The translations under genes and the position numbers were made by a program. Under the pieces are notes generated by a model. It saw only the letters and a program-made list of their open reading frames with translations. It did no database searches and was not told the DNA's origin. Shown piece by piece: positions 29,892-40,239 of a stretch of DNA of 64,000 nt (positions within the stretch are counted from its first letter, which is position 1; every line of letters starts with the position of its first letter). The DNA comes from Sthenelais limicola (lineage: Eukaryota; Annelida; Polychaeta; Phyllodocida; Sigalionidae), in contig OW804097.1 of assembly GCA_942159475.1 (NCBI GenBank), positions 109,802,582 to 109,866,581 of the forward strand, read 5' to 3'.

Positions 29892-30552
29892 TAGCTTGAT
29901 TTCATTTTTTCTAGTAACAGTTCGTGACCGCACATGGCCTTGTTATGATACCTGTTTATTTATATATGTTGATGGAGCGGGGGGATACAATGACCCTTTA
30001 CTGGGAGGTGCCGTCATGCGGCCCACCCAGCGGGGTCTATTGTTGATTACTGCTCTGTTGACTGCGTATATACACATTCTTTGGTCCTACTGGTCAACGA
30101 GATTATACCTTACCTGTTTCGCTCCACCTTGTCAAATTCTGAGAACTCTGAACCGACCCATTATGAAAATTAGTATCAAACGGCACCGGTCTGCTTGTGG
30201 AACATTTACCGAACTACCCTCAGCTACACACCATAAATCTGGACTCCTAACTTGCGAAAGTTTTGCTCTGTTTATTACTGGGCATGTGCTGTACACTCGT
30301 TCTGGACTTTGGATATATTCCAATAGATTATGCTCTCATATCTGGCTTGTTCATGGACATACGGTTAGTCGACTAGCTTATTTTTCTGCATGGTTGTCTG
30401 AAAATAACTGTTGTAATACTCGACTGTATTTGAAAGGGTTGTTTTGTAAAATATCAGTTTCGTGGTCGGACTCTTGGCCGTTCCACGACCAAATCTGTCT
30501 GGACGCGGATCTGATTACTGGAATATGTAAACTTATACCCATTAATGAGTGA
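29866..30552 (+). CDS. LINE-2 bridging ORF of 228 codons, unknown
   Basis: An open frame fills the gap between the SGNH ORF and ORF2 and overlaps both: 26 bases at its start and 8 at its end, where the ORF2 start and this ORF's stop interlock as ATGAGTGA (30545-30552). Residues about 50-75 (GLLLITALLTAYIHILWSYW) are hydrophobic enough for a membrane segment, and there are many Cys, His, Trp and Tyr. I recognise no family. The fit to the gap suggests coding with stop-restart coupling to ORF2, but a chance frame in an untranslated spacer is a real alternative. Confidence 0.35.
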   Translation: MTPLMEIIDSLISFFLVTVRDRTWPCYDTCLFIYVDGAGGYNDPLLGGAVMRPTQRGLLLITALLTAYIHILWSYWSTRLYLTCFAPPCQILRTLNRPIMKISIKRHRSACGTFTELPSATHHKSGLLTCESFALFITGHVLYTRSGLWIYSNRLCSHIWLVHGHTVSRLAYFSAWLSENNCCNTRLYLKGLFCKISVSWSDSWPFHDQICLDADLITGICKLIPINE

Positions 30553-33376
30553 GGATAAAGTAATTAAATTCCCTGACATCAAAGGAATTAAAGGAATAAA
30601 AATCCTGCAGTATAATATACGGTCATTGCTCCCAAAGATAGATGCTATTAGGAACGAAATAATGTGTTTGAATATTGATATAGTTGTATTCACAGAGTCC
30701 TGGCTTAATGAACTAGTGCCTGACAGCATGATATTATGTAAAGGATATAACATTATAAGACTGGATAGACCCATTACCAAAAGAGGAGGAGGTATTTGCT
30801 GTTACGTTAGAGAGGATTTTAATTATGTATCTAAGGTGACGGAAAATGTCTTGAGTACCGATAGTGAGATTCTGAACTTACATGTCTATAAAAATAAAGT
30901 ACCTAGGATTAAACTTATTATGTCGTATCGTATACCTAATGGAAATGTCAAAAAATTTATTGGCGAGATTGAACATGTGCTTGACAACTGTGTAATAGAT
31001 AACGACAAGAATGTTATTATTTGTGGAGATTTAAATATTGACGTGGATGTGAATGACAATAAATGTAAGAGTCTTAAGGAATTTGCCAGTAAAAACTGCT
31101 TTATCTTGGAACAAACAGGTGCAACTAGGCATGGTTTGATCAAGGACTCCATCTTGGATCTTTTCTTAATTAGATCAAATATTAATCGCACCACCTATAC
31201 TGTTGAATATTCTCTGTCTGACCACCTGCCTGTGATTACTATTTTAAAAAGAATAACTACTATACCTGTTAAGAATACTTTTGTTGGACGGAATTTCAGA
31301 AATTATAATTATGACAATATGCAAACCTCACTCTCAAGTAAAGACTGGAATACATATTATGAATTGCAGGACCCAAATCATGTTTGGGATATAATGTACT
31401 CTAACATAAAACAGAGTGTTGATGACCTAGCCCCTTACCAAACCTTTAAAAACAGACCTGAAAAGCCCAAGTGGTATACAAAAGAGCTTGAAATACTCCA
31501 TAAAAATAGGGAAGAAGCGTATAAAAAGGCCAAAAAGAGTAAAAAAATGGAAGATATTCAAATTGCCCGTAACTGTAGAAAACTATGTAACCAAACAATA
31601 AGAAGACTTAAGGCTGATTACTATAAGAACCTATTATGGACACACAATAAAGACTCCAAGAAGTTTTGGACTGTTTTGGAGGAGGTCTCTGGTAAAGATA
31701 AACCAAAATTCAATAGCCTGTTAGTAGATAATAAGCAATTAGAAGGTTTGGATTTGGCCAAGGCCATGAATGATTTTTACTGTAATGTTGGTAGGAATAT
31801 TAATAAGAACATTAGTTATATAGAGCGCCCTAGACATAAGGAGCAGATCATATCAGTCTGGAATGAGACGCCTTTTAACCAAGTTGAGGTTCTGGGAAAA
31901 ATAAATGAAATCAACTGTAATAAAAATTCTGGTTGTGAGCATATTAATAGTCATACTTACCAGGACGCTTTCAAAATTTTGCTCCCACAATTAACCTTTC
32001 TCATTAACAAGACGCTAGAAAATAGCTCCTTCCCTAATAGTTGGAAATTGGCTAGAGTTGTACCTGTCCCTAAAGTTAAGTTGCCAACCTCTCCAAGTGA
32101 CACTAGACCTATCTCTATCTGTCATTTAGCCGGTAAAATCACGGAGAAGCTTATGCTAGGCAGATTACAGGCATTTTTATCTGTTAACAATATCTTGAGT
32201 GAAAGACAGCTTGGGTTCCAGGCAGGGCACTCCACCACGGAGGCTCTGTCTGAATATATATCTGATTTAGATAGTTCTTATAGTAGGAATGATTACATGT
32301 TAACTTGTTTTATCGACCTAAGTAAGGCCTTTGACACTGTTGTTCCGAATATCCTTATGGAGAAGTTGTTAGATTGTGGCCTCCCTATGAGCGCCATCTC
32401 CTGGTTTGACTCCTACTTAAGTAATAGAAAGCAGAAAGTTGTGTTGAATGGCAATGAGTCGGACATGCAAAGCATTGAATACGGTGTACCTCAAGGCTCC
32501 ATCCTTGGGCCTACATTGTTTCTTCTTTATGTAAATGACTTAAAATATATTGAACTAAAATCTAAAATATTGCAGTATGCTGATGATACTATTTTATACC
32601 TTTCCACAACTGATTTAGAGCAAGGCATAAGAAATATGAATGATGATCTTTCTAGATTCTATGACTGGTGTGTTAGTAACAAATTGCAAGTAAATACTAA
32701 GAAGACTAAAATTATGGTGTCAGGCAGAAGGAAAAAAGTAGATAAGGTGAAGGTAAAAATGGTTCTTAACAACGTGGAGCTTGAGCAAATTGACAGATAC
32801 GTATATCTGGGCATCACCTTTGACCCAGGAATCACCATGTCTCTCCAGTACAACAGTTTGATTAGCCAGTTAAACCATAAATTATATATATTTAGGAAAA
32901 TACGACCATTATTAACTAAATTTGCTGCTGTCACCATTGCTAAATCGAAACTCATGTCCATCTTCGACTACAGCCTCTTCTGCCTAACGCCACTTACCGT
33001 CTCTCAACTTAAGAAACTGCAAGTCTTACAAAACAAAATTCTAAGGGTAGCACTTCAGTGCGATTATCAAAAGCCTACTCAAGAATTATATAGTGATACC
33101 AAAGTTATGAAAATTGACCAGAGGATTAAGTTCAATATTTGCAAACTGGCACACTCAGAAGTCTATATCAAGGGTAGGGGGGTAATACCCAATAGGGCTA
33201 CTAGGCAGGCCGACGCTCCGGTATTGGAAGGTTTCCCACCAAAAAGTGAGAAAGACAGGAAGTGTCTAACTAACTATATGGCCAGGACGTGGAATAGCCT
33301 GCCTACCGTATTAAGGAACAATATTGATAAAAACAGTTTCAATTGTGCGCTTAAAAGACATGTGTATTCTCTCTAG
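30545..33376 (+). CDS. LINE-2 ORF2: AP endonuclease and reverse transcriptase
   Basis: 943 codons, intact. Endonuclease (about residues 1-230): KILQYNIRSLLPKID, FTESWLN, KRGGGICCYV, IICGDLNIDVD, YSLSDHLPVI. RT (about 440-760): ARVVPVPKVK, RPISICHLAGKITEKL, LGFQAGHSTTEAL, CFIDLSKAFDTVVPN (first catalytic Asp), YGVPQGSILGPT, and the catalytic QYADDTILYL. No RNase H follows; the C-terminus has the thumb and the short domain ending near NYMARTWNSLPTVLR. This order fits the CR1/jockey group. The enzyme would nick target DNA and copy the element's RNA there. ATG 30545 is in good position and interlocks with the previous stop. Confidence 0.93.
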   Translation: MSEDKVIKFPDIKGIKGIKILQYNIRSLLPKIDAIRNEIMCLNIDIVVFTESWLNELVPDSMILCKGYNIIRLDRPITKRGGGICCYVREDFNYVSKVTENVLSTDSEILNLHVYKNKVPRIKLIMSYRIPNGNVKKFIGEIEHVLDNCVIDNDKNVIICGDLNIDVDVNDNKCKSLKEFASKNCFILEQTGATRHGLIKDSILDLFLIRSNINRTTYTVEYSLSDHLPVITILKRITTIPVKNTFVGRNFRNYNYDNMQTSLSSKDWNTYYELQDPNHVWDIMYSNIKQSVDDLAPYQTFKNRPEKPKWYTKELEILHKNREEAYKKAKKSKKMEDIQIARNCRKLCNQTIRRLKADYYKNLLWTHNKDSKKFWTVLEEVSGKDKPKFNSLLVDNKQLEGLDLAKAMNDFYCNVGRNINKNISYIERPRHKEQIISVWNETPFNQVEVLGKINEINCNKNSGCEHINSHTYQDAFKILLPQLTFLINKTLENSSFPNSWKLARVVPVPKVKLPTSPSDTRPISICHLAGKITEKLMLGRLQAFLSVNNILSERQLGFQAGHSTTEALSEYISDLDSSYSRNDYMLTCFIDLSKAFDTVVPNILMEKLLDCGLPMSAISWFDSYLSNRKQKVVLNGNESDMQSIEYGVPQGSILGPTLFLLYVNDLKYIELKSKILQYADDTILYLSTTDLEQGIRNMNDDLSRFYDWCVSNKLQVNTKKTKIMVSGRRKKVDKVKVKMVLNNVELEQIDRYVYLGITFDPGITMSLQYNSLISQLNHKLYIFRKIRPLLTKFAAVTIAKSKLMSIFDYSLFCLTPLTVSQLKKLQVLQNKILRVALQCDYQKPTQELYSDTKVMKIDQRIKFNICKLAHSEVYIKGRGVIPNRATRQADAPVLEGFPPKSEKDRKCLTNYMARTWNSLPTVLRNNIDKNSFNCALKRHVYSL

Positions 33377-34069
33377 GGTATTCTCTCTCTCTGTGTGGCT
33401 GTTTGATTTGTCTGCCTTGTCGATCATATTGTAAGGTGCCTATGTTTACTCACATGTTTGCTGTCGACTCCTGTTGTACTAATTCAAATGTGTATATACT
33501 CTTATCTATTCTCTCTACGTCAGTTTAGCGCTATGCCAAGAATAGATGCATCATTTGTTCAATAAGTGCTCTTATGTGCTGTAAATTAACATATGCTGAG
33601 ATATATAAACAACTCATCTCGGTAGAAACACTTCTGATATACTGAACTGTGTATATATCTGTCACTATAAATTGCATATATTGATTTTTTCTGTCGGAAA
33701 GGTATGATTCTGTTGCCAACTTGGTCGTGGTTCCTCTCGGCTGATAACCAACCCCACCATACTCCCTCTCCCAAAATAGATAATGCAACAGCACTAGTCT
33801 GTAACCCTCACCCCCATTTCACCTCATTAAAAATAACTCATCTTACTTCGCCAAGTTTCCATCCATCTACCTAGTATGTATAATGGTCATAAACCGAATG
33901 TACCTTTGAATAAGACAATTTATTGTATACATATATAAATTTACGTTCTCCTTGTACATAATAGATAATTGATTGATGGCATCAGGTCGGTACGAAAATC
34001 ACCTGAATTTGTGAGACTGTGCACTGATGTTCCTGAATAAAAGACTTTAAAAACGTGAAAAAAAAAAAA
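33377..34069 (+). terminator. LINE-2 3' untranslated region with poly-A signal and tail
   Basis: After ORF2 the sequence has no coding frame. AATAAA lies at 34036-34041 and a run of about eleven A follows at 34058-34068. After it comes sequence I assign to the interrupted LINE-3. Confidence 0.75.
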
Positions 34070-34208
34070 TAAGTCGGTCTTAAGAATCACAGGACCTACA
34101 TGCCTGTTTAGTTCCCCCCACATATATACTCTATACAGTAATTTCTTATTTCAATGATGTGTTGTTTTACACATGAGCAAATCAATTATTACACAGATAC
34201 ATTCATAG

Positions 34209-37133
34209 TTACTCAGCCTCAGAAATTTCAATTTCTGCAGACAAATATTCATCATGTTCCTGGGGGTAGCCATTTTTCAGATAACTCCTGAAACCTTCTC
34301 TTGTTTTAATTTCCCTATTTATTTTGGGCAGGTTATTCCATAATCCTGTAATTTTGTAAAGATATGATCTCTTAAACTTCTCATTTTTCGGGAAAGGAAC
34401 CAATAGTTTCTTCCCATCATTGAGACTCCTAAGGTTTATGGTCCTGTTATCAACATTTTCTTCGACCAGGGATTTCCTATATGCTAACTCAAGTAAATGA
34501 CTGTTTCTTCTCGTTGTTAAGGATGGCATTTTTACTCTAATATGTATTTCTTTTGTACTGGTGTACTTTGGTAACTTAAGTGCTATTTTAAAGGCTGAGT
34601 TCTGGAGTGATTGTAACCTATCCAAGTAACTCTGTGCGCAGCTATGGTAAAATAGATCACCGTAATCAATTAAAGGTAGAATAGTAGTTTTGTATATCAA
34701 TAATAGAGTCTGCTTATCACATACTCCGTAGAGTTTTGACAATGCCTTAACCTTACTCCTTACAATGTTTATTTTCTTCACTAAGAATGTTTTGAAGTCT
34801 ACCTTACTATCAATTTCTACTCCCAGGAACTTATAACAATCAACTTTTTCCAACTTCTGCAAACCCAAACAATATTCATTTTCTTTTACATCCGCCGGTT
34901 TGGTACATATAGACATAGATTTACATTTTTTTGTGTTGAGTGAAATCTTATTCCTTGCACACCATCGCACCACATTATTTAGATCTTCCTGCAGTTCAGT
35001 TAATATAGTTACCTTTCTATCTCGAGTGCCATAAATTACAGTGTCGTCAGCAAAATGCTGTATTTTGCTATGTTTGACAACTTCATGCAGGTCATTGATA
35101 TATAATATAAATAGTAGCGGGCCCAATGAGGTACCCTGGGGTACCCCACATTTAACTTCTTCTTGGGCAGAAAGAGATCCATCTATAATAACCCTTTGAT
35201 GCCTTTCCGATAAATAGTTCTTAAACCATCTTAAAGTACTGTTTCTTATGCCGTATGTATACAATTTTGATAATAATAGATCGTGATTTACCGTGTCAAA
35301 GGCTTTTTTAAAGTCCAGAAACACTATATCGGTTAATTTTTTATTATTAATATTATTATAGGTATATCGAAATAAGTTATCTAGAGCATCATTAATAGAT
35401 TTTCCTTTTCTGAAGCCAAATTGTGCCTCACTTAGTATATTTTTTGACTCAAGGTGCATTGCCAGTTGACTTTGTACACAGCTCTCTAGCAGTTTTGCCG
35501 GAAGTGTAATGCAGGATATAGGTCGATAGTTGCCTGCTATTTGTTTATTTCCTTCTTTATACAGAGGTGTAACCGTTGCACTCTTAAAATCTTTAGGGAT
35601 AATACCAGTTTGCAAGGATAAATTAAATATGTGTGCGAATTGGTGGCTCAAGACTTTTATACAAGGTTTTAAAATTCTCGTTGGCATTAGCTTAATGCCT
35701 GAGGCCTTATAATTCCCAACTTTTTCTAATGCAATCTCAACTGAGGTGTGGTTAATTTCTCTGAATTCAAAGTCATCATATTTATTATCATTACCATTAT
35801 TACTTCCTGTGTCCTCATCTTTGCCATCAAGAACTTTATCCGTATCTATCTGTTTCGCAAGGTCAGGACCTATATTTATAAAGAATTTGTTAAATAGTTC
35901 CGCCGCTTCTTTCCCTACAACTTTGTCTCCACGTTCAGTGGTCAAAGTAATGCTAGACTCCTTATTTTTACTCTTGTCTTTAGACATGATGGGTTTTATT
36001 ATTTCCCAGAATTTATGCGGATCGGATTTATTTATTTCTATCTGATTTTTAAAGTAATTTTGCTTAGCCCTCTTAACTTCCATATCAACCTGACACCTCA
36101 GTTTTCTTGCTAAATTCCAGTTTTCGTCCGTCTTATTGATTCTAGCCTTCAGAAAGGCCTTATCTCTAAGTTTAGACAATTTTATTATGTTATCGTTATA
36201 CCATTCCGGAGTTTTTCTGACATGCTTATACCTTTTTATGGGACACATCCTGTCCACGAATTTTTCAATTGTCGAGTAGAGCATACTCCAGGCTAGATCA
36301 ATATCACTCACATTGTAAAATTCCTCCCAGTCATAATCCCTGAGTATTTCCTGCAATATTCCAATGTCTAAGTTTTTAGTATTTCTCGCTTCAAACGATT
36401 CGTGTACATATGTATTTCTGATTTTCTTAACTTGTATAAATACTGGGTTATGATCGCTAAGGTTGATGTTTATGGACCCACTTGCATTTTTATTTTTAAC
36501 ATTGGTGTAAATATGATCTATTTTCGATTTGGTATTCTTACTCACTCTTGATGGCACTTTTATTTTCTGTTGCAGATTATATTTATTTAGTAAAGTATTG
36601 AATCGATCAGCATTTTGTGTTTTGCTCTCCTCGACAATGTCAGAATCGTAGTTGAAGTCTCCCATAACTATGACTTCTCCCGAAGAGTCTATTTCATTTA
36701 ACGACTCATCAAGAGCATCCAGGGCTTCCTTTAACCCTCCTTGTGGGGGCCTGTATACATTGAAAACCGTTTTTGGTTTAACAAATTTCTTATATATTTT
36801 AAAGACTTGCATTTCTATATTTTTATCCGATTTCTCAAGTACCCCATGCTTTTCCTCCTCAACTATCTCAAGGGACTTATGTATATATGTAATAAGTCCT
36901 CCGCCTCTTCGCTTCAGCTTTCTATCTAATCTAATAATATTATAATCCTCAATTTGAACTTGGTGATTATGGGTGTTTTTATTTAACCATGTTTCTTGTA
37001 TAGATAAGATTTCTGGTTTCATTTCTTTAACCGCATATCTAATTTGATCTATCTTGTGAAGTATGCTTCGGACATTCCATGATATTATTTTAAGTCCCTT
37101 GAGATCCCCTATTTGTTTCGTTTCATAATACAT
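34209..37133 (-). CDS. LINE-3 ORF2: AP endonuclease and reverse transcriptase
   Basis: 974 codons, intact. Endonuclease: LKIISWNVRSILHKID, SIQETWLN, KRRGGGLITYI, VIVMGDFNYDSD, NLSDHNPVFI. RT: ATVTPLYKEG, YRPISCITLPAKLLE, AQFGFRKGKSINDAL, VFLDFKKAFDTVNHDLL, CGVPQGTSLGPLLFILYIND and catalytic HFADDTVIYG. No RNase H. The start ATG overlaps the stop of the preceding small ORF (ATGtattaTGA in sense), which suggests coupled reinitiation. Related in layout to LINE-2 but clearly a different family by sequence. Confidence 0.93.
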   Translation of the reverse strand: MYYETKQIGDLKGLKIISWNVRSILHKIDQIRYAVKEMKPEILSIQETWLNKNTHNHQVQIEDYNIIRLDRKLKRRGGGLITYIHKSLEIVEEEKHGVLEKSDKNIEMQVFKIYKKFVKPKTVFNVYRPPQGGLKEALDALDESLNEIDSSGEVIVMGDFNYDSDIVEESKTQNADRFNTLLNKYNLQQKIKVPSRVSKNTKSKIDHIYTNVKNKNASGSININLSDHNPVFIQVKKIRNTYVHESFEARNTKNLDIGILQEILRDYDWEEFYNVSDIDLAWSMLYSTIEKFVDRMCPIKRYKHVRKTPEWYNDNIIKLSKLRDKAFLKARINKTDENWNLARKLRCQVDMEVKRAKQNYFKNQIEINKSDPHKFWEIIKPIMSKDKSKNKESSITLTTERGDKVVGKEAAELFNKFFINIGPDLAKQIDTDKVLDGKDEDTGSNNGNDNKYDDFEFREINHTSVEIALEKVGNYKASGIKLMPTRILKPCIKVLSHQFAHIFNLSLQTGIIPKDFKSATVTPLYKEGNKQIAGNYRPISCITLPAKLLESCVQSQLAMHLESKNILSEAQFGFRKGKSINDALDNLFRYTYNNINNKKLTDIVFLDFKKAFDTVNHDLLLSKLYTYGIRNSTLRWFKNYLSERHQRVIIDGSLSAQEEVKCGVPQGTSLGPLLFILYINDLHEVVKHSKIQHFADDTVIYGTRDRKVTILTELQEDLNNVVRWCARNKISLNTKKCKSMSICTKPADVKENEYCLGLQKLEKVDCYKFLGVEIDSKVDFKTFLVKKINIVRSKVKALSKLYGVCDKQTLLLIYKTTILPLIDYGDLFYHSCAQSYLDRLQSLQNSAFKIALKLPKYTSTKEIHIRVKMPSLTTRRNSHLLELAYRKSLVEENVDNRTINLRSLNDGKKLLVPFPKNEKFKRSYLYKITGLWNNLPKINREIKTREGFRSYLKNGYPQEHDEYLSAEIEISEAE

Positions 37134-37404
37134 TTATGATTGATTTTACGACATTAGCCGCTTTTACAAACCTCCCCACTTCTCTTCCCCCTCTAATAAC
37201 AGCAATTTTGAAGAAATATGTGTTTAACATCAATTCATTACATAATACTGGCCTCTTAATTAGGCAACCACACATAGAACGTTTGATAAAGAACCTAGTA
37301 CCATAGATGGTTAGGCTATCAACATTTTGACGGTATGTACACTCTTCATTTCTGTTGTCGATTTTTGGATCGATAACAGAGCTCGCACTCTCTAACACTA
37401 ACAT
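37123..37404 (-). CDS. LINE-3 small ORF (93 codons) overlapping the ORF2 start
   Basis: Overlaps the first 11 bases of ORF2. Sequence includes TYRQNVDSLTIYGTRFFIKR and VIRGGREVGRFVKAANVV; basic, with several Cys. No family recognised. LINE-2 also has an ORF that interlocks with its ORF2 start, so this may be a shared expression device. Could also be the tail of a longer ORF whose upstream part has been lost. Confidence 0.4.
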   Translation of the reverse strand: MLVLESASSVIDPKIDNRNEECTYRQNVDSLTIYGTRFFIKRSMCGCLIKRPVLCNELMLNTYFFKIAVIRGGREVGRFVKAANVVKSIINVL

Positions 37405-38494
37405 ATATTGATATTTGAATGATAGAAAAGGATTTTACATAGTACCTGGAGAAAAAACATTTCTAGCCATTGTTAGAACAATAATGTTTTCTAGCCTTAG
37501 TGTAAACCAAAGTACTTGTATGTAACTACATCATTTATTCACATTTTCGTGAATTGTTTTTGGATATTTTCAATTTGAAAAATTGAAAAAGGGGGGAAGT
37601 CATTAACGGAGCAATGGTTTAGAGCCATGAGAAGCTGAGTGCTGAGTTTCAGATGTCGGGCTCTAGCGAGCTCCTGTCTCAGAAAATGAGTGACCCAGCC
37701 TCTCCGCTTTATCCCTTCTCCTGAATAATCACTTATTATGTCTCTTATTAACAATTTACAATAACGGAATGGTATATTACATTATATATATGGATGAATA
37801 CATTCATGTATACCCAGTTATCTTCTACTTATAGCTCTTCAGCACACTATCACTTCTTATACTTTTTACTTTTTTACATATCACATCAGCTGTCACCTTC
37901 ATTATATTTCATTATATCAGTTTGCGGAATACTCATCATTCACTGTAATTCAGTAGTTCTATTCACCAAAATTTTTCATTCATTTGTTAGTAGATAATTC
38001 GCCTTCATTTTTGACGACTTACTTACATAAGATATTTATAGTTAAGATTTTTACGGCACTATATATAATATTCACAATATCTTCTTCGTATAATACATTC
38101 ACAATATCATCATCGCATAATAATTTTCTGGACTTGTCTCATATTATTATTATGATAACTAAAGAAAATTTCTTCAGTTCACTCTTTACAAGAAGTATCA
38201 ATGAGTCTATCTTGAAGATTTTATATCCTCCTTTATATTATAATATTCATAATATTTAATACCAGTTCTCTGTCTTTGGAAGATCCTCATCTAGATTGAC
38301 TTAGTTTCTTCACGGTGGTCTGGCTCACGCGAGCTCACTTTACCGATCGGTCCCCCAATCAACCTAGAATAGGATTTAAAATATATTTATAGATTGACTC
38401 TAGACTTCTATTTTACTAATAGGTTGACTCTCAACTACGTTGCAGTCAGGTTGGAGTAAAGTCAACGTGGATGTAGGAAGGCACCTTCTGTACT
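37405..38494 (-). other. LINE-3 AT-rich spacer between ORF1 and ORF2
   Basis: About 1.1 kb of AT-rich sequence with no frame that looks like protein on either strand. It is unusually long for an inter-ORF spacer and may contain a small insertion or a decayed ORF, but I found no boundaries. Confidence 0.45.
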
Positions 38495-39217
38495 TTATAC
38501 TTTTCCATAAGCCTTGATGTATTGTTTTGCTACCTCTTCTTTTAGTTCGTCGGTGAGATGGCATCCATCTTCCGAGAGCTTATGGTACTCATTAGTGTAC
38601 ACCGGCTGTAATGTAGTCTTCTTGTATCTACCTGATCGTCTCATATGTATAAGTTTTCCAATAAACGGGGTTGGAACTTGATGGAACTTGTTGTTAGCGC
38701 CCACTGTATTGTTATAGGAGATGATTAACCTGTTTAATGTGTCTTGGTCGTCGGATATGGCTTGTATCTTACTTGGAGTAAGTATTTCATTGAGGAGTTT
38801 AGAGTTTTGGGAGTTGTAGACATTATATTGTACTAAATCCACTCCAAAAGTAGTTGAAAACATGATCTTGGGTGGTTCCATGCTTTGTGGGGAGCGTTGA
38901 TATATCATTTTTCTAGCTCGCTCCACCACTCCTTCTGTAACTGACGATAACTCAATAGGACAATAATATTGCAGCCCTACCTCCTTTGTTTTGCTATTTC
39001 TCTGTGTAATGTTGCATATTCCTGCCGCAACTATGATCACCTTGGGTCTATCAATTTTGATTACATTTGACGCTCTTTCCACCAGCTGTATGGTATCAGC
39101 TCCCCTTCCGACAAAAACATTGCTGTCTATGGATGGTCCTAACCTTTTCATGATTTCCGATAGACCAGCCGCCCTAGAGTCACCGATAATGAGTAAGTCT
39201 CTTCTCACGGTCGACAT
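38495..39217 (-). CDS. LINE-3 ORF1: SGNH-esterase-like protein
   Basis: 240 codons from ATG. Block I is LLIIGDSRAAGL with an intact Gly-Asp-Ser (Ser about 14). Block III is VAAGICNITQ. Block V is EDGCHLTDEL with Asp and His at about 217-220. All SGNH hydrolase catalytic positions visible are present. It has no RRM, zinc knuckle or coiled coil, so RNA binding must come from elsewhere or be lost. The element is cut about 150 bases upstream of this start, so a further upstream ORF such as the NADAR-type ORF of LINE-2 may have been lost by 5' truncation. Confidence 0.8.
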   Translation of the reverse strand: MSTVRRDLLIIGDSRAAGLSEIMKRLGPSIDSNVFVGRGADTIQLVERASNVIKIDRPKVIIVAAGICNITQRNSKTKEVGLQYYCPIELSSVTEGVVERARKMIYQRSPQSMEPPKIMFSTTFGVDLVQYNVYNSQNSKLLNEILTPSKIQAISDDQDTLNRLIISYNNTVGANNKFHQVPTPFIGKLIHMRRSGRYKKTTLQPVYTNEYHKLSEDGCHLTDELKEEVAKQYIKAYGKV

Positions 39218-39368
39218 GACAGTACACTCCTGCTATGGATCAGATATACAGTTCAATGCTTCCTAACCTATTTGTTGTTGACGTAGCTCCTGCCTTATGC
39301 TATCTAATATTAGCCCAAATGCGTTTTTCCCTGTGAACGACCTGGCTTTCAGTGGTACTCTGTCGCCA

Positions 39369-40239
39369 TTTATCATCTTTATTAACAACCTTAAGTCTTA
39401 TATCACAAACTGCAAACTATCACTACATGCGGATGATACTATACTATATATACATGGACATAATTTGGACAGAATCTACTCCGAAATGCAATTAGCAATA
39501 GATAATCTACAAAACTGGTGCCAAAATAATCTCTTTCTAGTCAATGCAAAAAAATCAAACACTATGTTTTTAACTAGATCAAAAAATAAACCAAGCAAAT
39601 AGTAGAAATAGGAGCATAAAATATCTAGGCAACCCACTTAAACCTACAAACACATACAAATATCTAGGCTTCATAATAGACAATAAACTAAGCTACCAAC
39701 CACAACTCAAGCACTCTATCAAAACAATATCGCACAAAATATACCAACTCGACAAAATTAGACGATACATAGACACTGACACAGCCAAAAAAATATACAA
39801 AACTAAAATACTACCTTTCTTTGACTACGGAGACATAATTATCCATAATGCACACAAACCCCAAACTGATAAACTACAAAAACTACATAACAGAGCATTA
39901 CGCCTTATCCTCAACATGCCATATGACACACACATAAATCAACTGCATAATACAGCCAAAATACCATTACTACACAATAGACAAATAACTCATTTAAGAT
40001 ATCTTGCATTCAAAAGGAAAACAAACCCTACATACACTAGTAATCCAAATAGGGAGACCAGACAAAATGATGGACCCTCCCTCAACATGCCTAGATTCAG
40101 ATCAAAAATGGGTGAGAAAACCGTGCAAGTGAAATGTGCTAGGGCATGGAACGAGCTGACGCCCAAACAACGTAACATAGGCACCATAGAAGCACTAAAA
40201 TCAAACCAAAAAGACTGGCTAAATTCTCTTTATACCTAA
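39369..40239 (+). pseudogene. LINE-1 ORF2: catalytic RT end and C-terminus
   Basis: Resumes at FIIFINNLKSYI and reads LSLHADDTILYIHG, the catalytic Asp-Asp box (Tyr/Phe replaced by His), then the thumb and C-terminal region (KYLGFIIDNKLSY, FFDYGDIIIHN, KLQKLHNRALRLIL, ARAWNELTPKQRN). A TAG at 39600-39602 and further frame changes break the gene. Continuous with 26428-26681 before the LINE-3 insertion. Confidence 0.85.

Larger units (their letters stand above)
27150..34069 (+). mobile_element. LINE-2 (local name): near-complete multi-ORF LINE with a NADAR-like domain
   Basis: Order: 5' leader, ORF1 with coiled coil/RRM/NADAR (27360-28826), RG-rich frame (to 29259), SGNH ORF (29274-29891), a 228-codon bridging ORF (29866-30552), ORF2 endonuclease-RT (30545-33376), 3' untranslated region, AATAAA (34036-34041) and poly-A (34058-34068). 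The exact 5' boundary is not resolved; it lies between about 26900 and 27160 because no clear target duplication was found. All frames except the ORF1/RG junction are intact, so it is a recent insertion. Confidence 0.8.
26682..39368 (-). mobile_element. LINE-3 (local name): minus-strand CR1/jockey-type LINE, interrupted by LINE-2
   Basis: Flanked by TTTAT target duplications in LINE-1. Reading on the minus strand from 39368: leader, SGNH ORF1 (39217-38495), about 1.1 kb of AT-rich sequence, a 93-codon ORF (37404-37123), ORF2 (37133-34209) and a 3' untranslated region. LINE-2 is embedded in that 3' region. The 3' end at 26682 has AATAAA (26699-26704, minus) and a TA-repeat tail (about 26680-26692) instead of poly-A. 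ORF1 and ORF2 are both open, so the copy is young. Confidence 0.75.
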
